DNA from: Actinokineospora alba
Lineage (GTDB): Bacteria > Actinomycetota > Actinomycetes > Mycobacteriales > Pseudonocardiaceae
Direction of reading: 5' to 3'
Length of the DNA stretch: 64,000 nucleotides
Assembly: GCF_004362515.1 (NCBI RefSeq)
Contig: NZ_SNXU01000001.1
Location: 3,224,001-3,288,000, forward strand
Position numbers and translations under genes: made by a program. Below the pieces are notes generated by a model, which saw only the letters and a program-made list of their open reading frames with translations, had not been told where the DNA came from and made no database searches. Below are positions 1 to 8,389 of this stretch, piece after piece (position 1 is the first letter of the stretch; every line of letters starts with the position of its first letter).

Positions 1-2888
1 AGGCCAAGGCCCCGGTGAAGGGCTTCGCGGTCTTCAGCGCCGACCACCCGGTGAACTCCACGACGCCCTCCGTCATCGCCGCGGGCGACTGGGAGTACGC
101 CGACCTGCGGTACACCGATTCCGAGGGCTACACCGTCAACACCGCCAAGTTCGGCGCGGGCGCGTGGCAGCTCACCGCCACCGACTACAACGCCCAGGGC
201 AACGTGGTGCGCGAACTCGACGAACGCGCACTGCGCCTGGTGGTGGACGGCCAGATCCCACCGGGGGCGAGTGCCGACCAGCTCGCCACCCTCACCACCT
301 ACAACGCCGACATCAGCTCGGGCGACACCGTCCGCACCCCGGCGGGAACCCTGATCACCGACACCTACGGCCCGGCCAGGATCGCGTCCCTGCGCGACAG
401 CAGCCTCCGCAGGCTGCGCAGCCACATCAGGACCGACTACGACCAGGGCGCCCCGAACGCCGGAATCAATCCCGCGACCGCGTTGCCCTACCGGCTGCCG
501 ACCTCCCAGACGACGGCGGCCCACGATCCCGGGACGGGGCAGGACGTCGAGGTCCTCTCCCGTGAGCTCACCTCCTACGCCGCCCCGGTCGCGGGCGACC
601 CGGACGGTTGGGCACTGGGCCTGCCGAGCACGACCACCACCGACGTCGACCTCGACGGCGTTGTCTCCGCGGGAGACATCGTCAAGCTCACCCGCCACGA
701 CGCCGAGGGGCGGATCGTGGAGACCCGTCAGCCCACCTCCGCCGGCGCGGACGCGGGCACCACCAAGACCGTCCACTACACCGCCGCCGCCAACACCGGG
801 CACCCCGAGTGCGGGTCGCGACCACAGTGGGCGGGCATGGTCTGCAAGACCTACCCGGCCGCCGCGCCGACCTCAGGGCCGAGCCTGCCCACGACCACCA
901 CCACCGGCTACAGCTACCTGCTGGAGCCCACCGCGGTTGTGCAAACCTCGGGAACGGTCACCCGGACCTCCACGACGACCTACCTGCCGGACGGCCGCAC
1001 CGCCTCGACCTCGACGGCGGTCACGGGTCTGGCGGGCTCCACCGCGAACACCCGCAAGGAGAACGAATACGACCCGATAACCGCCGCGGCGACCAAGGTG
1101 ACCGCCCGCAACGCGGACGGCTCGGTCGCGGGGACGGTGACCACCGGCTATGACGGCTGGGGGCGCCAGACCAGCTACCAACCCTCCGGCGACGCGCCGA
1201 CGATCACGGTGTACGCGCCGTCCGGGGCCGTGGCGACCGTGACCGACCCCAACGGCTCGACCAGGTACACCTACGACGGCGCCGACGCGGCCGGACGAAC
1301 TGAGCGCCGCGGCCTGGCCACCAAGATCGAGGTCGCCACCGCGGGATCGGTGTGGACTTCCACCGGCGCCTATGACGCCGACGGCGCCCTCGTGACCCGG
1401 AAGCTGCCCGGCGGGATCACCCAGCACACCGAATTGGACAACGCGGGCGAGCCCGTCGGCCTGCGCTACACCGGCCGGACCACCACGGTGAACGAGGACG
1501 GAACCACCACCGTCGACCCCGACGGCGGCTGGCTCGCCTGGTCACAGGACAACGACGTCGCCGGCCGCGTGACCCGGGAATGGACCCCCGAGGGCGGCGC
1601 CTTCACCGGCCCGACCGGGGGAGAGCCCACGGACGTCGGCGACGCCATCCCCTATGACCGCGCCTACGCCTACGACGCCGCGGGAAGGCTCATCCAGGTC
1701 CGCGACCGGACCGCGACCGCGACCGGAGTGGACATCACGGACCCAGCGGAGACCCCCGCCTGCGTGACCCGCTCATACGGCTTCGACGGCAACCACAACC
1801 GGCTCACCAAGACGGTTTCCGCCGCCGCCGCCGATGGCTCCTGCACCACGACCGGTGCCGCGATCACCAGGGCGTTCGACTCAGCCGACCGCCCCGTCAC
1901 CGGCGCCAACGGCCAGGGTGCCTACGCCTACGACCCGCTCGGCCGGACCCTCGTCCTGCCCGCCGCGGACGCGCCGAATCCCCAGGGCGGTGACATCGCC
2001 TTGGCTTACCACCACGACGATCTGGTCAAGTCGATCTCCCAGGGCGGTGTCACCACGACGTTCGCCCTCGACGCCCTCGACCGCCGTGCGAGCGAGACCG
2101 TCACGGACGCACAAGGCTCCACTTCGACCGTCCACCACTACACCGACGCCACCGACAACCCGACCTGGGTCACCGAGAACGGCGCCTCCCGGCGCTACGC
2201 CGAACTGGTCGGCGGTGACCTGGCCCTGAGTGTCGACCAGGCGGGCGTGGCGGCCCTGACCGTCGCCAACCCGCACGGTGACGTCGTCACCGAGGTCGAA
2301 CTGCCCAGTGCGGGTGCCCCGGCCACCTCGATCACCGGGTGGAGCTCGTACGACGAGTACGGCAATCCCGCCGCGGCCAACAACACCGACACCGGTGAGG
2401 TGGAATACGGCTGGCTCGGCACCAAGCAGCGGGCCGTCTCCGGCGCCGGGCTGACCCTCATGGGCGCACGCGTCTACAACCCCGTCACCGGCCTGTTCAC
2501 CTCCGACGACCCGGTGACCGGGGGCGGAGCGAACCGGTACGCCTACCCCACCGACCCGATCGGCATGACCGACCTGGACGGGAAGGCGTGGCCCGCGCTG
2601 GGGCTGCTCGTGCTCATGTTCGTGGTGCGCGCGTGCGCACGGTCCTTCCGGGTGTGCAAGCAGGCGGTGAAGCTCGCCAAGCGTTACTTCTGGAGTCAAG
2701 TCAAGCGCGCTGCGCGCTGGTTGGGCAAGACGGCAAAGTGGCTGGTGCTCAAGGGGCTCGCCGCGCTCGGGGCGGCACAGGCCATCAGCACGTGCTACAA
2801 GGGCGGCAAACAGGGCTATCTGGAGCACCGCCGCAAGAACTGGCTCAAACGCATCTGGCGGACTGCCCGGCGCTGCGTGACAGGTTGA
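1..2888 (+). CDS. RHS/YD-repeat protein, 3' part (5' end outside window)
   Basis: The reading frame is open from the first bases, so the true start lies outside the window; about 960 residues are visible. Many YD repeats are seen (YTYDGADAAGR, YAYDAAGRLIQV, YAYDPLGR), which in this family build a hollow beta-cocoon. An RHS-associated core follows at about residues 795-865 of the visible part (ARVYNPVTGLFTSDDP, then DPIGMTDLDG). The last ~95 residues are unlike the rest: a short hydrophobic stretch (LGLLVLMFVV), then Lys/Arg/Trp-rich amphipathic segments. RHS proteins usually carry a variable C-terminal toxin after the core, so this tail is the candidate effector; I do not recognise its family. 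No small immunity-type gene follows on this strand. The class is sure; the toxin role is inference. Confidence 0.9.
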   Translation, partial: AKAPVKGFAVFSADHPVNSTTPSVIAAGDWEYADLRYTDSEGYTVNTAKFGAGAWQLTATDYNAQGNVVRELDERALRLVVDGQIPPGASADQLATLTTYNADISSGDTVRTPAGTLITDTYGPARIASLRDSSLRRLRSHIRTDYDQGAPNAGINPATALPYRLPTSQTTAAHDPGTGQDVEVLSRELTSYAAPVAGDPDGWALGLPSTTTTDVDLDGVVSAGDIVKLTRHDAEGRIVETRQPTSAGADAGTTKTVHYTAAANTGHPECGSRPQWAGMVCKTYPAAAPTSGPSLPTTTTTGYSYLLEPTAVVQTSGTVTRTSTTTYLPDGRTASTSTAVTGLAGSTANTRKENEYDPITAAATKVTARNADGSVAGTVTTGYDGWGRQTSYQPSGDAPTITVYAPSGAVATVTDPNGSTRYTYDGADAAGRTERRGLATKIEVATAGSVWTSTGAYDADGALVTRKLPGGITQHTELDNAGEPVGLRYTGRTTTVNEDGTTTVDPDGGWLAWSQDNDVAGRVTREWTPEGGAFTGPTGGEPTDVGDAIPYDRAYAYDAAGRLIQVRDRTATATGVDITDPAETPACVTRSYGFDGNHNRLTKTVSAAAADGSCTTTGAAITRAFDSADRPVTGANGQGAYAYDPLGRTLVLPAADAPNPQGGDIALAYHHDDLVKSISQGGVTTTFALDALDRRASETVTDAQGSTSTVHHYTDATDNPTWVTENGASRRYAELVGGDLALSVDQAGVAALTVANPHGDVVTEVELPSAGAPATSITGWSSYDEYGNPAAANNTDTGEVEYGWLGTKQRAVSGAGLTLMGARVYNPVTGLFTSDDPVTGGGANRYAYPTDPIGMTDLDGKAWPALGLLVLMFVVRACARSFRVCKQAVKLAKRYFWSQVKRAARWLGKTAKWLVLKGLAALGAAQAISTCYKGGKQGYLEHRRKNWLKRIWRTARRCVTG

Positions 2889-2928
2889 TCATTCAGCTCC
2901 CGAGCCGGTAGCAGTACGTGCCCAGTGT

Positions 2929-2970
2929 GCCGCCTGGCCTGCGGAAGTCATGTTCCGCAGGCCAGGCGGC
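2929..2970. terminator. Bidirectional terminator-like hairpin
   Basis: A perfect 18-bp stem (arms 2929-2946 and 2953-2970) with a 6-nt loop lies between the convergent RHS and SMP-30 genes. There is no U-tract, as is common in actinobacteria. Confidence 0.8.
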
Positions 2971-3037
2971 CTGTGTGGATAGTTCTTGGGGCGCTTGGGA
3001 CTCCGCCGGTGAGAGTCCTTTGTGGTTCCGGCCGGCG

Positions 3038-3946
3038 TCACTCCGGATAACGCGCGCCGTTGAAGGTCACGCGCAGCGTGTAGATCGACGTCCCGGCCGC
3101 GATGAACAGGTGGTTGCGCTTGGCGCCACCGAAGGTCAGGTTGGACGCGGACTCGGGCAGCAGCAGCTTGCCGATCAAGGTGCCGTCCGGATCGAAGCAG
3201 TGCAACCCGTCCCAGGCGGCCGCCCACACGCGGCCCGCGGAATCCAGCCGCATGCCGTCGAACCGGCCGAAGTCGCATTCGGCGAAGATCTCCCCGCCCT
3301 TGAGGTCGCCGGTGTCGGTGACGTCGAAAACCCTGATGTGGCTCGGTTCCTGCCGAGTGTCCACAACGTACAGACGCTGCTCGTCGAGCGAGAACGCCAG
3401 GCCGTTCGGCCTGCTGAAGTCGTCGGCGACGAGGTGTACCCCGCCGTCCGGGTCGATCCGGTACACGTGGCAGCCGTCGATCTCGCCCTCGGCCGCGTTG
3501 CCCTCGTAGTCGGTGGTGATGCCGTAGGACGGGTCGGTGAACCAGATCGAGCCGTCGGCGCGGACCACCACGTCGTTGGGACTGTTGAGCCGCTTGCCCT
3601 GCCAGCGATCGGCCAGCACGGAGACGGTGCCGTCGTGCTCGGTGCGGGTCACCCGGCGGTTGCCCTGCTCGCAGGTGATCAGCCTGCCTTGGCGGTCGAT
3701 CGTGTTGCCATTGGCGTAACCGGACGGCTGGCGCAGCACCCCGACCGCGCCGGTCGTCTCGTCCCAGCGCAGCAGCCGGTCGTTGGGGATGTCGCTCCAC
3801 ACCAGGTATCGCCCGGCGGCGAAGTACGCGGGCCCCTCGGACTTGCGCGCGCCGGAGTGGATGCGCTCGATGGTGAAGTCGCCATCGACCCTCGAGAACC
3901 TCTCGTCCAGCACAGAGAAGCGGGTGTCTATGAACTCGTTAGCCAC
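3038..3946 (-). CDS. SMP-30/gluconolactonase/LRE family protein
   Basis: A 302-residue six-bladed propeller of the SMP-30/gluconolactonase type, which hydrolyses sugar or xenobiotic lactones using one divalent metal. Family landmarks are visible: SEGPA near residue 38 (metal-ligand Glu), NGNTIDRQGRL, NSPNDVVV near 121-128, SRPNGLAFS, and a C-terminal DGMRLDSAGRVW. I chose GTG at 3946 because AAAGAGGG lies 4 nt upstream; the frame stays open to an ATG at 3994, but the extra residues do not resemble the family. There is no signal peptide, so it is probably cytoplasmic. It is a single gene, divergent from the AAA regulator. The substrate cannot be told from sequence. Confidence 0.88.
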   Translation of the reverse strand: MANEFIDTRFSVLDERFSRVDGDFTIERIHSGARKSEGPAYFAAGRYLVWSDIPNDRLLRWDETTGAVGVLRQPSGYANGNTIDRQGRLITCEQGNRRVTRTEHDGTVSVLADRWQGKRLNSPNDVVVRADGSIWFTDPSYGITTDYEGNAAEGEIDGCHVYRIDPDGGVHLVADDFSRPNGLAFSLDEQRLYVVDTRQEPSHIRVFDVTDTGDLKGGEIFAECDFGRFDGMRLDSAGRVWAAAWDGLHCFDPDGTLIGKLLLPESASNLTFGGAKRNHLFIAAGTSIYTLRVTFNGARYPE

Positions 3947-4159
3947 GTTACCCTCTTTGTCTAACTTGATTCGGTACATCGATCGTATTGCCAAACGTGG
4001 TCTGGATGTGGCGATCGGGCTTCAAGTCAGCAGTGCGCGGGTGGCGTCGCGTTCGTGGACCGCGCCGAGGCGGTCCCAGCGGCCGCCCAGCGCCAGACCT
4101 GGGCGCCCCGTCATCGGAGCGTAAGGGGCGTTCGGCTTCGCCGGGGGGATGATGGTGTC

Positions 4160-7150
4160 GTGCAGCCCAGCTCGCCACTGGTCGGCCGGGATGCCGAGGT
4201 TTCCCGGCTGATGGAGCTGCTCGATGCCGCGCGGACGGCCCGGGGCGGCGGCGCCGTGCTGCTCGGCGAGGCCGGGATCGGCAAGTCGAGCCTCGCCGAC
4301 GCCATCGCCGCCCAGGCGATCGCCCGCGGGTTCATTGCCGCTTGGGGACGTTGCCCCGATCTGAGCCTGGCGCCGTACTGGCCGTGGCGGCAGCTTCTCG
4401 CCGTGCTGCCGGACAGCGGCGCCCGGGAGGTGCTCGACGGGTCCGGGTCGTCGAGCCGGGCTGAGCTGTTCTCCGGCGTGCTCGCCGTGCTCGAGCGGAC
4501 CGCCGCGGACCGCCCGCTGCTCCTGATCCTCGACGACGTGCATCGCGCCGACGAGGCCACCCTGGAACTGCTCGCGTTCGTCGCGGGCCAGGTGCGTGGG
4601 ACTCGGATCGTGCTCCTGGTGATCAGCCGCGACGACCCGGTCGAGTTGGCCGGACCGGCGGCGTCGGCGCTGGCCGGACTCCCGGCCTGGATGCCGCGGC
4701 TGGACATCGCCGGGCTTGGGCAATCCGCCACCGCCGAGCTGGTGCGGGAGTTGACCCCGACCGCCTCGGACGAACTCGTCGCGAACATCCACCGGCGCAC
4801 CGGGGGCAACCCGTTCTTCGTCTCCGAGGTGGCGCGGCTGCACGCGGGCAGGCGACAGCAGGGTGTCGAGTCCGGCCACGACGTGCCGACAGCGGTCCAG
4901 CAGGTGCTCAGCAGGCGCTTCGCCCGGATCGGCCAAGAGGCGGTGCGCCTGCTCGAGGTGGCGGCGGTCGTCGGCAAGCTCGACCTGCCGGTGGTGGCGG
5001 CGGTCGCCTGCCTCGACGAGGAAGCGGCCCTGACCTTGCTCGACGAGCCGCTGCGGGCGCGGCTGCTCGTCGGGTCGGGGCCGGACCTGCGGTTCGCGCA
5101 CGACCTGGTGCGTGAGGCGTTGTACGCCGGCCTGAGCGAGCAGGCACGGGCCCGCCTGCACCGTGCGGTGGCCGCCGCGATGCCGGACGGTGAGGCGGGT
5201 GCGCTGGCCGAGCACTGGGCGAGGGCACTCGGGCCCGAGGCGCGGCTGCGTGCGGCCGAGCATGCGTTGGCGGCAGGGGAAAGCGCGAGCGCCGCGATGG
5301 CCTACGAGCAGGCCGCGCGCTACTTCCGCTGGGCGCTGGCCGACGGCGCGGGCGACCCGATCACGGTCCGGCTCGAACTCGGTCGGTCCCAGGTCCTCGC
5401 CGGTGAGGTGGACACCGGTCGCGACACGCTTCGGCAGGTCGCGGCCGCCGCGAACCAGGCCGGTCGGCCCGCGGACGCCGTCCGCGCCGTGCTGGCGATG
5501 GGCAGCGGGCTCGGGGGTTTCGAGGTCGACATCGGTGACCCAGCCCAGGAACGGCTGCTCGCGCAGGCGTTGGGTGCGCTGTCGGACGACGACCTGGCCA
5601 CCCGCGCCGCGGGACTCGCCCGCCTCTCCTTGGTGCGGGCCCTGAGCGCGTCGCCGGAGGAGCGGGCCGAGCAGGCTCGCCAGGCCGTCGCGCTGGCGGC
5701 CGGTGTCGGTGAGCGCGCGATCGAGGCGGCGGCGCTGGCCGCGCTGAACGACGCGCTCTCCGGGCCGGATCACGTGCGCGTCCGCCTTGCGGGCGCGGAC
5801 CGGATCGTCGCCATCGCCGACGAGGTCGCCGACCCGGCGCTCGCCCTCCTCGGGCTGCGGCTGCGCCTGGTGGCCAGGCTCGAGTCCGGCGATATCGCCG
5901 GGGTGGACCACGACATCGCCGAGTACGACCTCCGCGCGAAACGGCTGCGGCTGCCGCTCTACGCCTGGCCCGTCCCACTCTGGCGGGGCATGCGGGCCGC
6001 CATGGACGGCGATGGCGAGCTCGCCATCCGCTGCGCGGACGAGGTCGACCGGCTGGGCCGCGAGGCGGGCAGCACCAATGCCGCGATGATGGCGTGGGTG
6101 CTCCGCCTGCAGCAGGCCAAGGCCGGTGGCTCACCGGTCGAGTTCGCCGCGCTGATGGAGCAGGTCGCGCGCTGGAACCTGGAGCCCTCGCAGTGGGACT
6201 GCTGCCTCGCCTCGATCTACGCATGCTCCGGCATGCCCGCCCGGGCCCGCTTCCATCTGGACCGGATGCTGGCCGCGGGTCTCGACAGCATCCCGAAGGA
6301 CTCCGAGTGGGTCGAACTCCTGTGGCAGCTCGCCGAGGCGGCGCTGGTGCTCGCCGAGGCGGCGCTGGTGCTCGCCGACCGCCCGGTGGCCGAGGCGCTG
6401 CGCGAGCGGCTGGCGCCCTATGCCGGAGTGTGGGCCGTGGACGGGGTGGGCGGCGCGTGCTTCGGGCCGGTCTCGGACATGCTGGCCAGGCTGGACGGTT
6501 TCCTCGCGGGCACCGATCCCGCCGCACGTCGGCAGTCGGAGTCCGCGGAGCCCACGGAGCCCTCGGAGGTCGCCGAGCTGCGCCGAGACGGCCGGGTCTG
6601 GCATGTCGCGTTCCGGGGTCGGCGGGCCACGGTGCAGCACTCCAAGGGCATGGCCGACCTGGCCACCCTGGTGACGCGGCCGGGTCACGAGGTGCACGTG
6701 CTCGACCTGGTCGAAGCAGGCGGTGGGCCCGCGCGACGCGAGGTGGGAGCCGACAGCGGTCCGGTCCTCGACCGCCAGGCGCGCACGGCGTACCAGGCGC
6801 GGCTGCGTGAGCTGGAGGAGGACATCGGCGCCGCGGCCTCGGACGCGGACCTCGGCCGGGTCTCGACGCTCACCGCGGAGCGCGACTTCCTGCTCGCCGA
6901 GCTGGCCGGGGCACTGGGGCTGTCCGGCCGCGACCGGGTCATGGGCGACCCGGCCGAGCGCGCCCGCAAAGCGGTCACGATGCGGATCGCCACCGCGCAG
7001 CGGGCCATCGCCGAGTCGCATCCCGAGCTGGCCAGGCATCTGCACCTCGCGGTGTCCACCGGACGGTTCTGCTGCTACCGCCCGGAGCGGCCCGTCGCCT
7101 GGCGAACCAGAGCTGACGATGCCACACCCGATGTGGCGCCCCAGGTGTGA
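4160..7150 (+). CDS. Large AAA-type ATP-binding regulator-like protein without HTH
   Basis: About 996 residues. It begins with an AAA_16-type ATPase: LVGRDAEV, Walker A GEAGIGKSS near residues 36-44 and Walker B LLLILDDVHRAD near 128-139. A long alpha-helical TPR-like middle follows. The C-terminal ~220 residues contain a short DNA-binding-regulator-like segment (VWHVAFRGRRATVQHSKGM) and a coiled coil (LRELEEDIGAAASDADLGR). A LuxR HTH is not visible at either end, unlike the other LAL proteins here. The start is set at GTG 4160, right before QPSSPLVGRD; an upstream in-frame ATG at 4055 is less likely. A perfect 21-bp tandem duplication at 6332-6373 adds seven residues (AEAALVL). It may control the methyltransferase gene 47 bp downstream (inference). 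Confidence 0.8.
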   Translation: MQPSSPLVGRDAEVSRLMELLDAARTARGGGAVLLGEAGIGKSSLADAIAAQAIARGFIAAWGRCPDLSLAPYWPWRQLLAVLPDSGAREVLDGSGSSSRAELFSGVLAVLERTAADRPLLLILDDVHRADEATLELLAFVAGQVRGTRIVLLVISRDDPVELAGPAASALAGLPAWMPRLDIAGLGQSATAELVRELTPTASDELVANIHRRTGGNPFFVSEVARLHAGRRQQGVESGHDVPTAVQQVLSRRFARIGQEAVRLLEVAAVVGKLDLPVVAAVACLDEEAALTLLDEPLRARLLVGSGPDLRFAHDLVREALYAGLSEQARARLHRAVAAAMPDGEAGALAEHWARALGPEARLRAAEHALAAGESASAAMAYEQAARYFRWALADGAGDPITVRLELGRSQVLAGEVDTGRDTLRQVAAAANQAGRPADAVRAVLAMGSGLGGFEVDIGDPAQERLLAQALGALSDDDLATRAAGLARLSLVRALSASPEERAEQARQAVALAAGVGERAIEAAALAALNDALSGPDHVRVRLAGADRIVAIADEVADPALALLGLRLRLVARLESGDIAGVDHDIAEYDLRAKRLRLPLYAWPVPLWRGMRAAMDGDGELAIRCADEVDRLGREAGSTNAAMMAWVLRLQQAKAGGSPVEFAALMEQVARWNLEPSQWDCCLASIYACSGMPARARFHLDRMLAAGLDSIPKDSEWVELLWQLAEAALVLAEAALVLADRPVAEALRERLAPYAGVWAVDGVGGACFGPVSDMLARLDGFLAGTDPAARRQSESAEPTEPSEVAELRRDGRVWHVAFRGRRATVQHSKGMADLATLVTRPGHEVHVLDLVEAGGGPARREVGADSGPVLDRQARTAYQARLRELEEDIGAAASDADLGRVSTLTAERDFLLAELAGALGLSGRDRVMGDPAERARKAVTMRIATAQRAIAESHPELARHLHLAVSTGRFCCYRPERPVAWRTRADDATPDVAPQV

Positions 7151-7197
7151 CGGGACGGCTGTCAGCCGACAGGGTCCCCCGACACCTGGAGGTTCTG

Positions 7198-8301
7198 ATG
7201 ACCACCGACACGATCACGCAGGCATCCGCCGCGACCGTCGAGGAACTCGCGGGCAGGCTCTTCATGGAGGGCGTGGCGTCCTTCCATCTGAGCACCGTCT
7301 ACCTCGGCGTCAAGCTGGGGTTGTTCCGGGCGGTCGCCGAGCAGGGCCCGCTCACCGCCGCCGAGCTGGCCACCGCGACCGGCCTGGACCCGTGGTACGT
7401 AAGGGAATGGCTGCAGGCGGAGACGACGGCCGGGCTCATCGTCGCCGACGACGACGAGCTGTCGGGGGCGCGCTTCACCGCCGCGCCCGGCGTCTACGAG
7501 ACGCTCGTGCACGAGACGAGCCCGGCCTACGTCGGCGGGCTGCCCCTCGCGCTCGGCGCGGTGGGTGGGGTGCTCCCGAACCTGATCGAGGCGTTCCGGA
7601 CCGGCGCGGGCGTGCCCTACCAGGCCTACGGAGAGGACGCGATCGAAGCGCAGGCGGCCCTCAACCGCCCGGCGTTCACCAACCAACTGGTCACCGAATG
7701 GCTGCCCGCGATCCCGGACGTGCGGGCGCGACTCGCCGACACCGCCGCGCCCGCCCGCGTCGCGGACATCGGATGCGGCCTCGGCTGGGCCGCCATCGAA
7801 CTGGCGAAGGCGTTCCCGCACCTGCGCGTCGACGGGTACGACTCCGACGAGGAGTCCATCACGCGGGCACGACACAACGCCGCCGACAACGACGTGGACG
7901 ACAGGATCGGCTTCCAGGTGGTCGACGCCGCCGCGGGCGGGTACGGGGACCAGCGGTACGACGTCGTGTTCTTCTTCGAGTGCCTGCACGACATGGCGCA
8001 CCCGGTCGACGCGCTCGCCGCCGCCCGGCGGTCCCTCGCCGAGGGCGGGACGGTCGTCGTGATGGACGAGCGGGTCGCCGAAACGCTGACTCCCGGCGAC
8101 CCGACCGAGCTCTTCTTCGCCACGGCGAGCGTGCTGTGGTGCCTGCCGCAGGGTCGGGTGGACCCCACCTCGGAGGCCCCCGGCACGGTCATGCGACCCG
8201 CTGCATTCGAGGCGATCGCCCGCCGTGCGGGGTTCGCGGGCGTCGAGGTGCTGCCGATCGACCACCCGTTCTGGCGGTTCTACCGCCCGCTCACCGGGTG
8301 A
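7198..8301 (+). CDS. Class I SAM-dependent methyltransferase with N-terminal winged helix
   Basis: A 367-residue protein. The N-terminal ~100 residues form a winged-helix/dimerisation region (KLGLFRAVAEQGPLTAAELA, then DPWYVREWLQ), as in O-methyltransferase-like proteins and mycobacterial Rv2258c. The Rossmann methyltransferase domain follows, with SAM motif I VADIGCGLGW near residues 188-197 and an acidic loop GYDSDEE. The ATG at 7198 is decided by GGAGG at 7188-7192, 5 nt upstream. It follows the AAA gene closely and may be co-transcribed with it. The substrate is unknown. Confidence 0.88.
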   Translation: MTTDTITQASAATVEELAGRLFMEGVASFHLSTVYLGVKLGLFRAVAEQGPLTAAELATATGLDPWYVREWLQAETTAGLIVADDDELSGARFTAAPGVYETLVHETSPAYVGGLPLALGAVGGVLPNLIEAFRTGAGVPYQAYGEDAIEAQAALNRPAFTNQLVTEWLPAIPDVRARLADTAAPARVADIGCGLGWAAIELAKAFPHLRVDGYDSDEESITRARHNAADNDVDDRIGFQVVDAAAGGYGDQRYDVVFFFECLHDMAHPVDALAAARRSLAEGGTVVVMDERVAETLTPGDPTELFFATASVLWCLPQGRVDPTSEAPGTVMRPAAFEAIARRAGFAGVEVLPIDHPFWRFYRPLTG

Positions 8302-8309
8302 GTGGGGAA

Positions 8310-8338
8310 GCGGGCCCGGCAGCTGCTGCCGGGCCCGC
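8310..8338. terminator. Terminator-like hairpin after methyltransferase gene
   Basis: Nearly uninterrupted inverted repeat (arms 8310-8323 and 8325-8338) rich in GC, starting 8 nt after the stop codon and ending just before the MerR-type promoter. Confidence 0.7.
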
Positions 8339-8350
8339 CGATCTCCGGGC

Positions 8351-8382
8351 TTGACCTTGCCCCTGGGGCAAGGTTCGACGAT
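8351..8382 (+). promoter_or_regulatory. MerR-type operator/promoter
   Basis: A perfect 10-1-10 inverted repeat (ACCTTGCCCC, T, GGGGCAAGGT; 8354-8374) overlaps a -35-like TTGACC at 8351-8356. The -10-like GACGAT at 8377-8382 sits after an over-long ~20-bp spacer. A dyad inside an over-long spacer is the classic layout of promoters twisted open by MerR-family activators. A merR gene lies directly downstream of the controlled gene. Predicted transcription would start at about 8389-8390, on the ATG itself. Confidence 0.75.
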
Positions 8383-8389
8383 GGTCCAC

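Noticed and set aside
4022..5911. Long minus-strand open frame opposite the AAA regulator
   Set aside because: Very Arg/Gly/Pro-rich with no domain, lies fully antisense to a gene with clear Walker motifs; typical GC-rich shadow frame. The same applies to 8291-10153 (-), 11301-12791 (-), 42279-44045 (+), 47044-49182 (-), 49042-50976 (+), 53642-56020 (-) and 60928-62637 (+).
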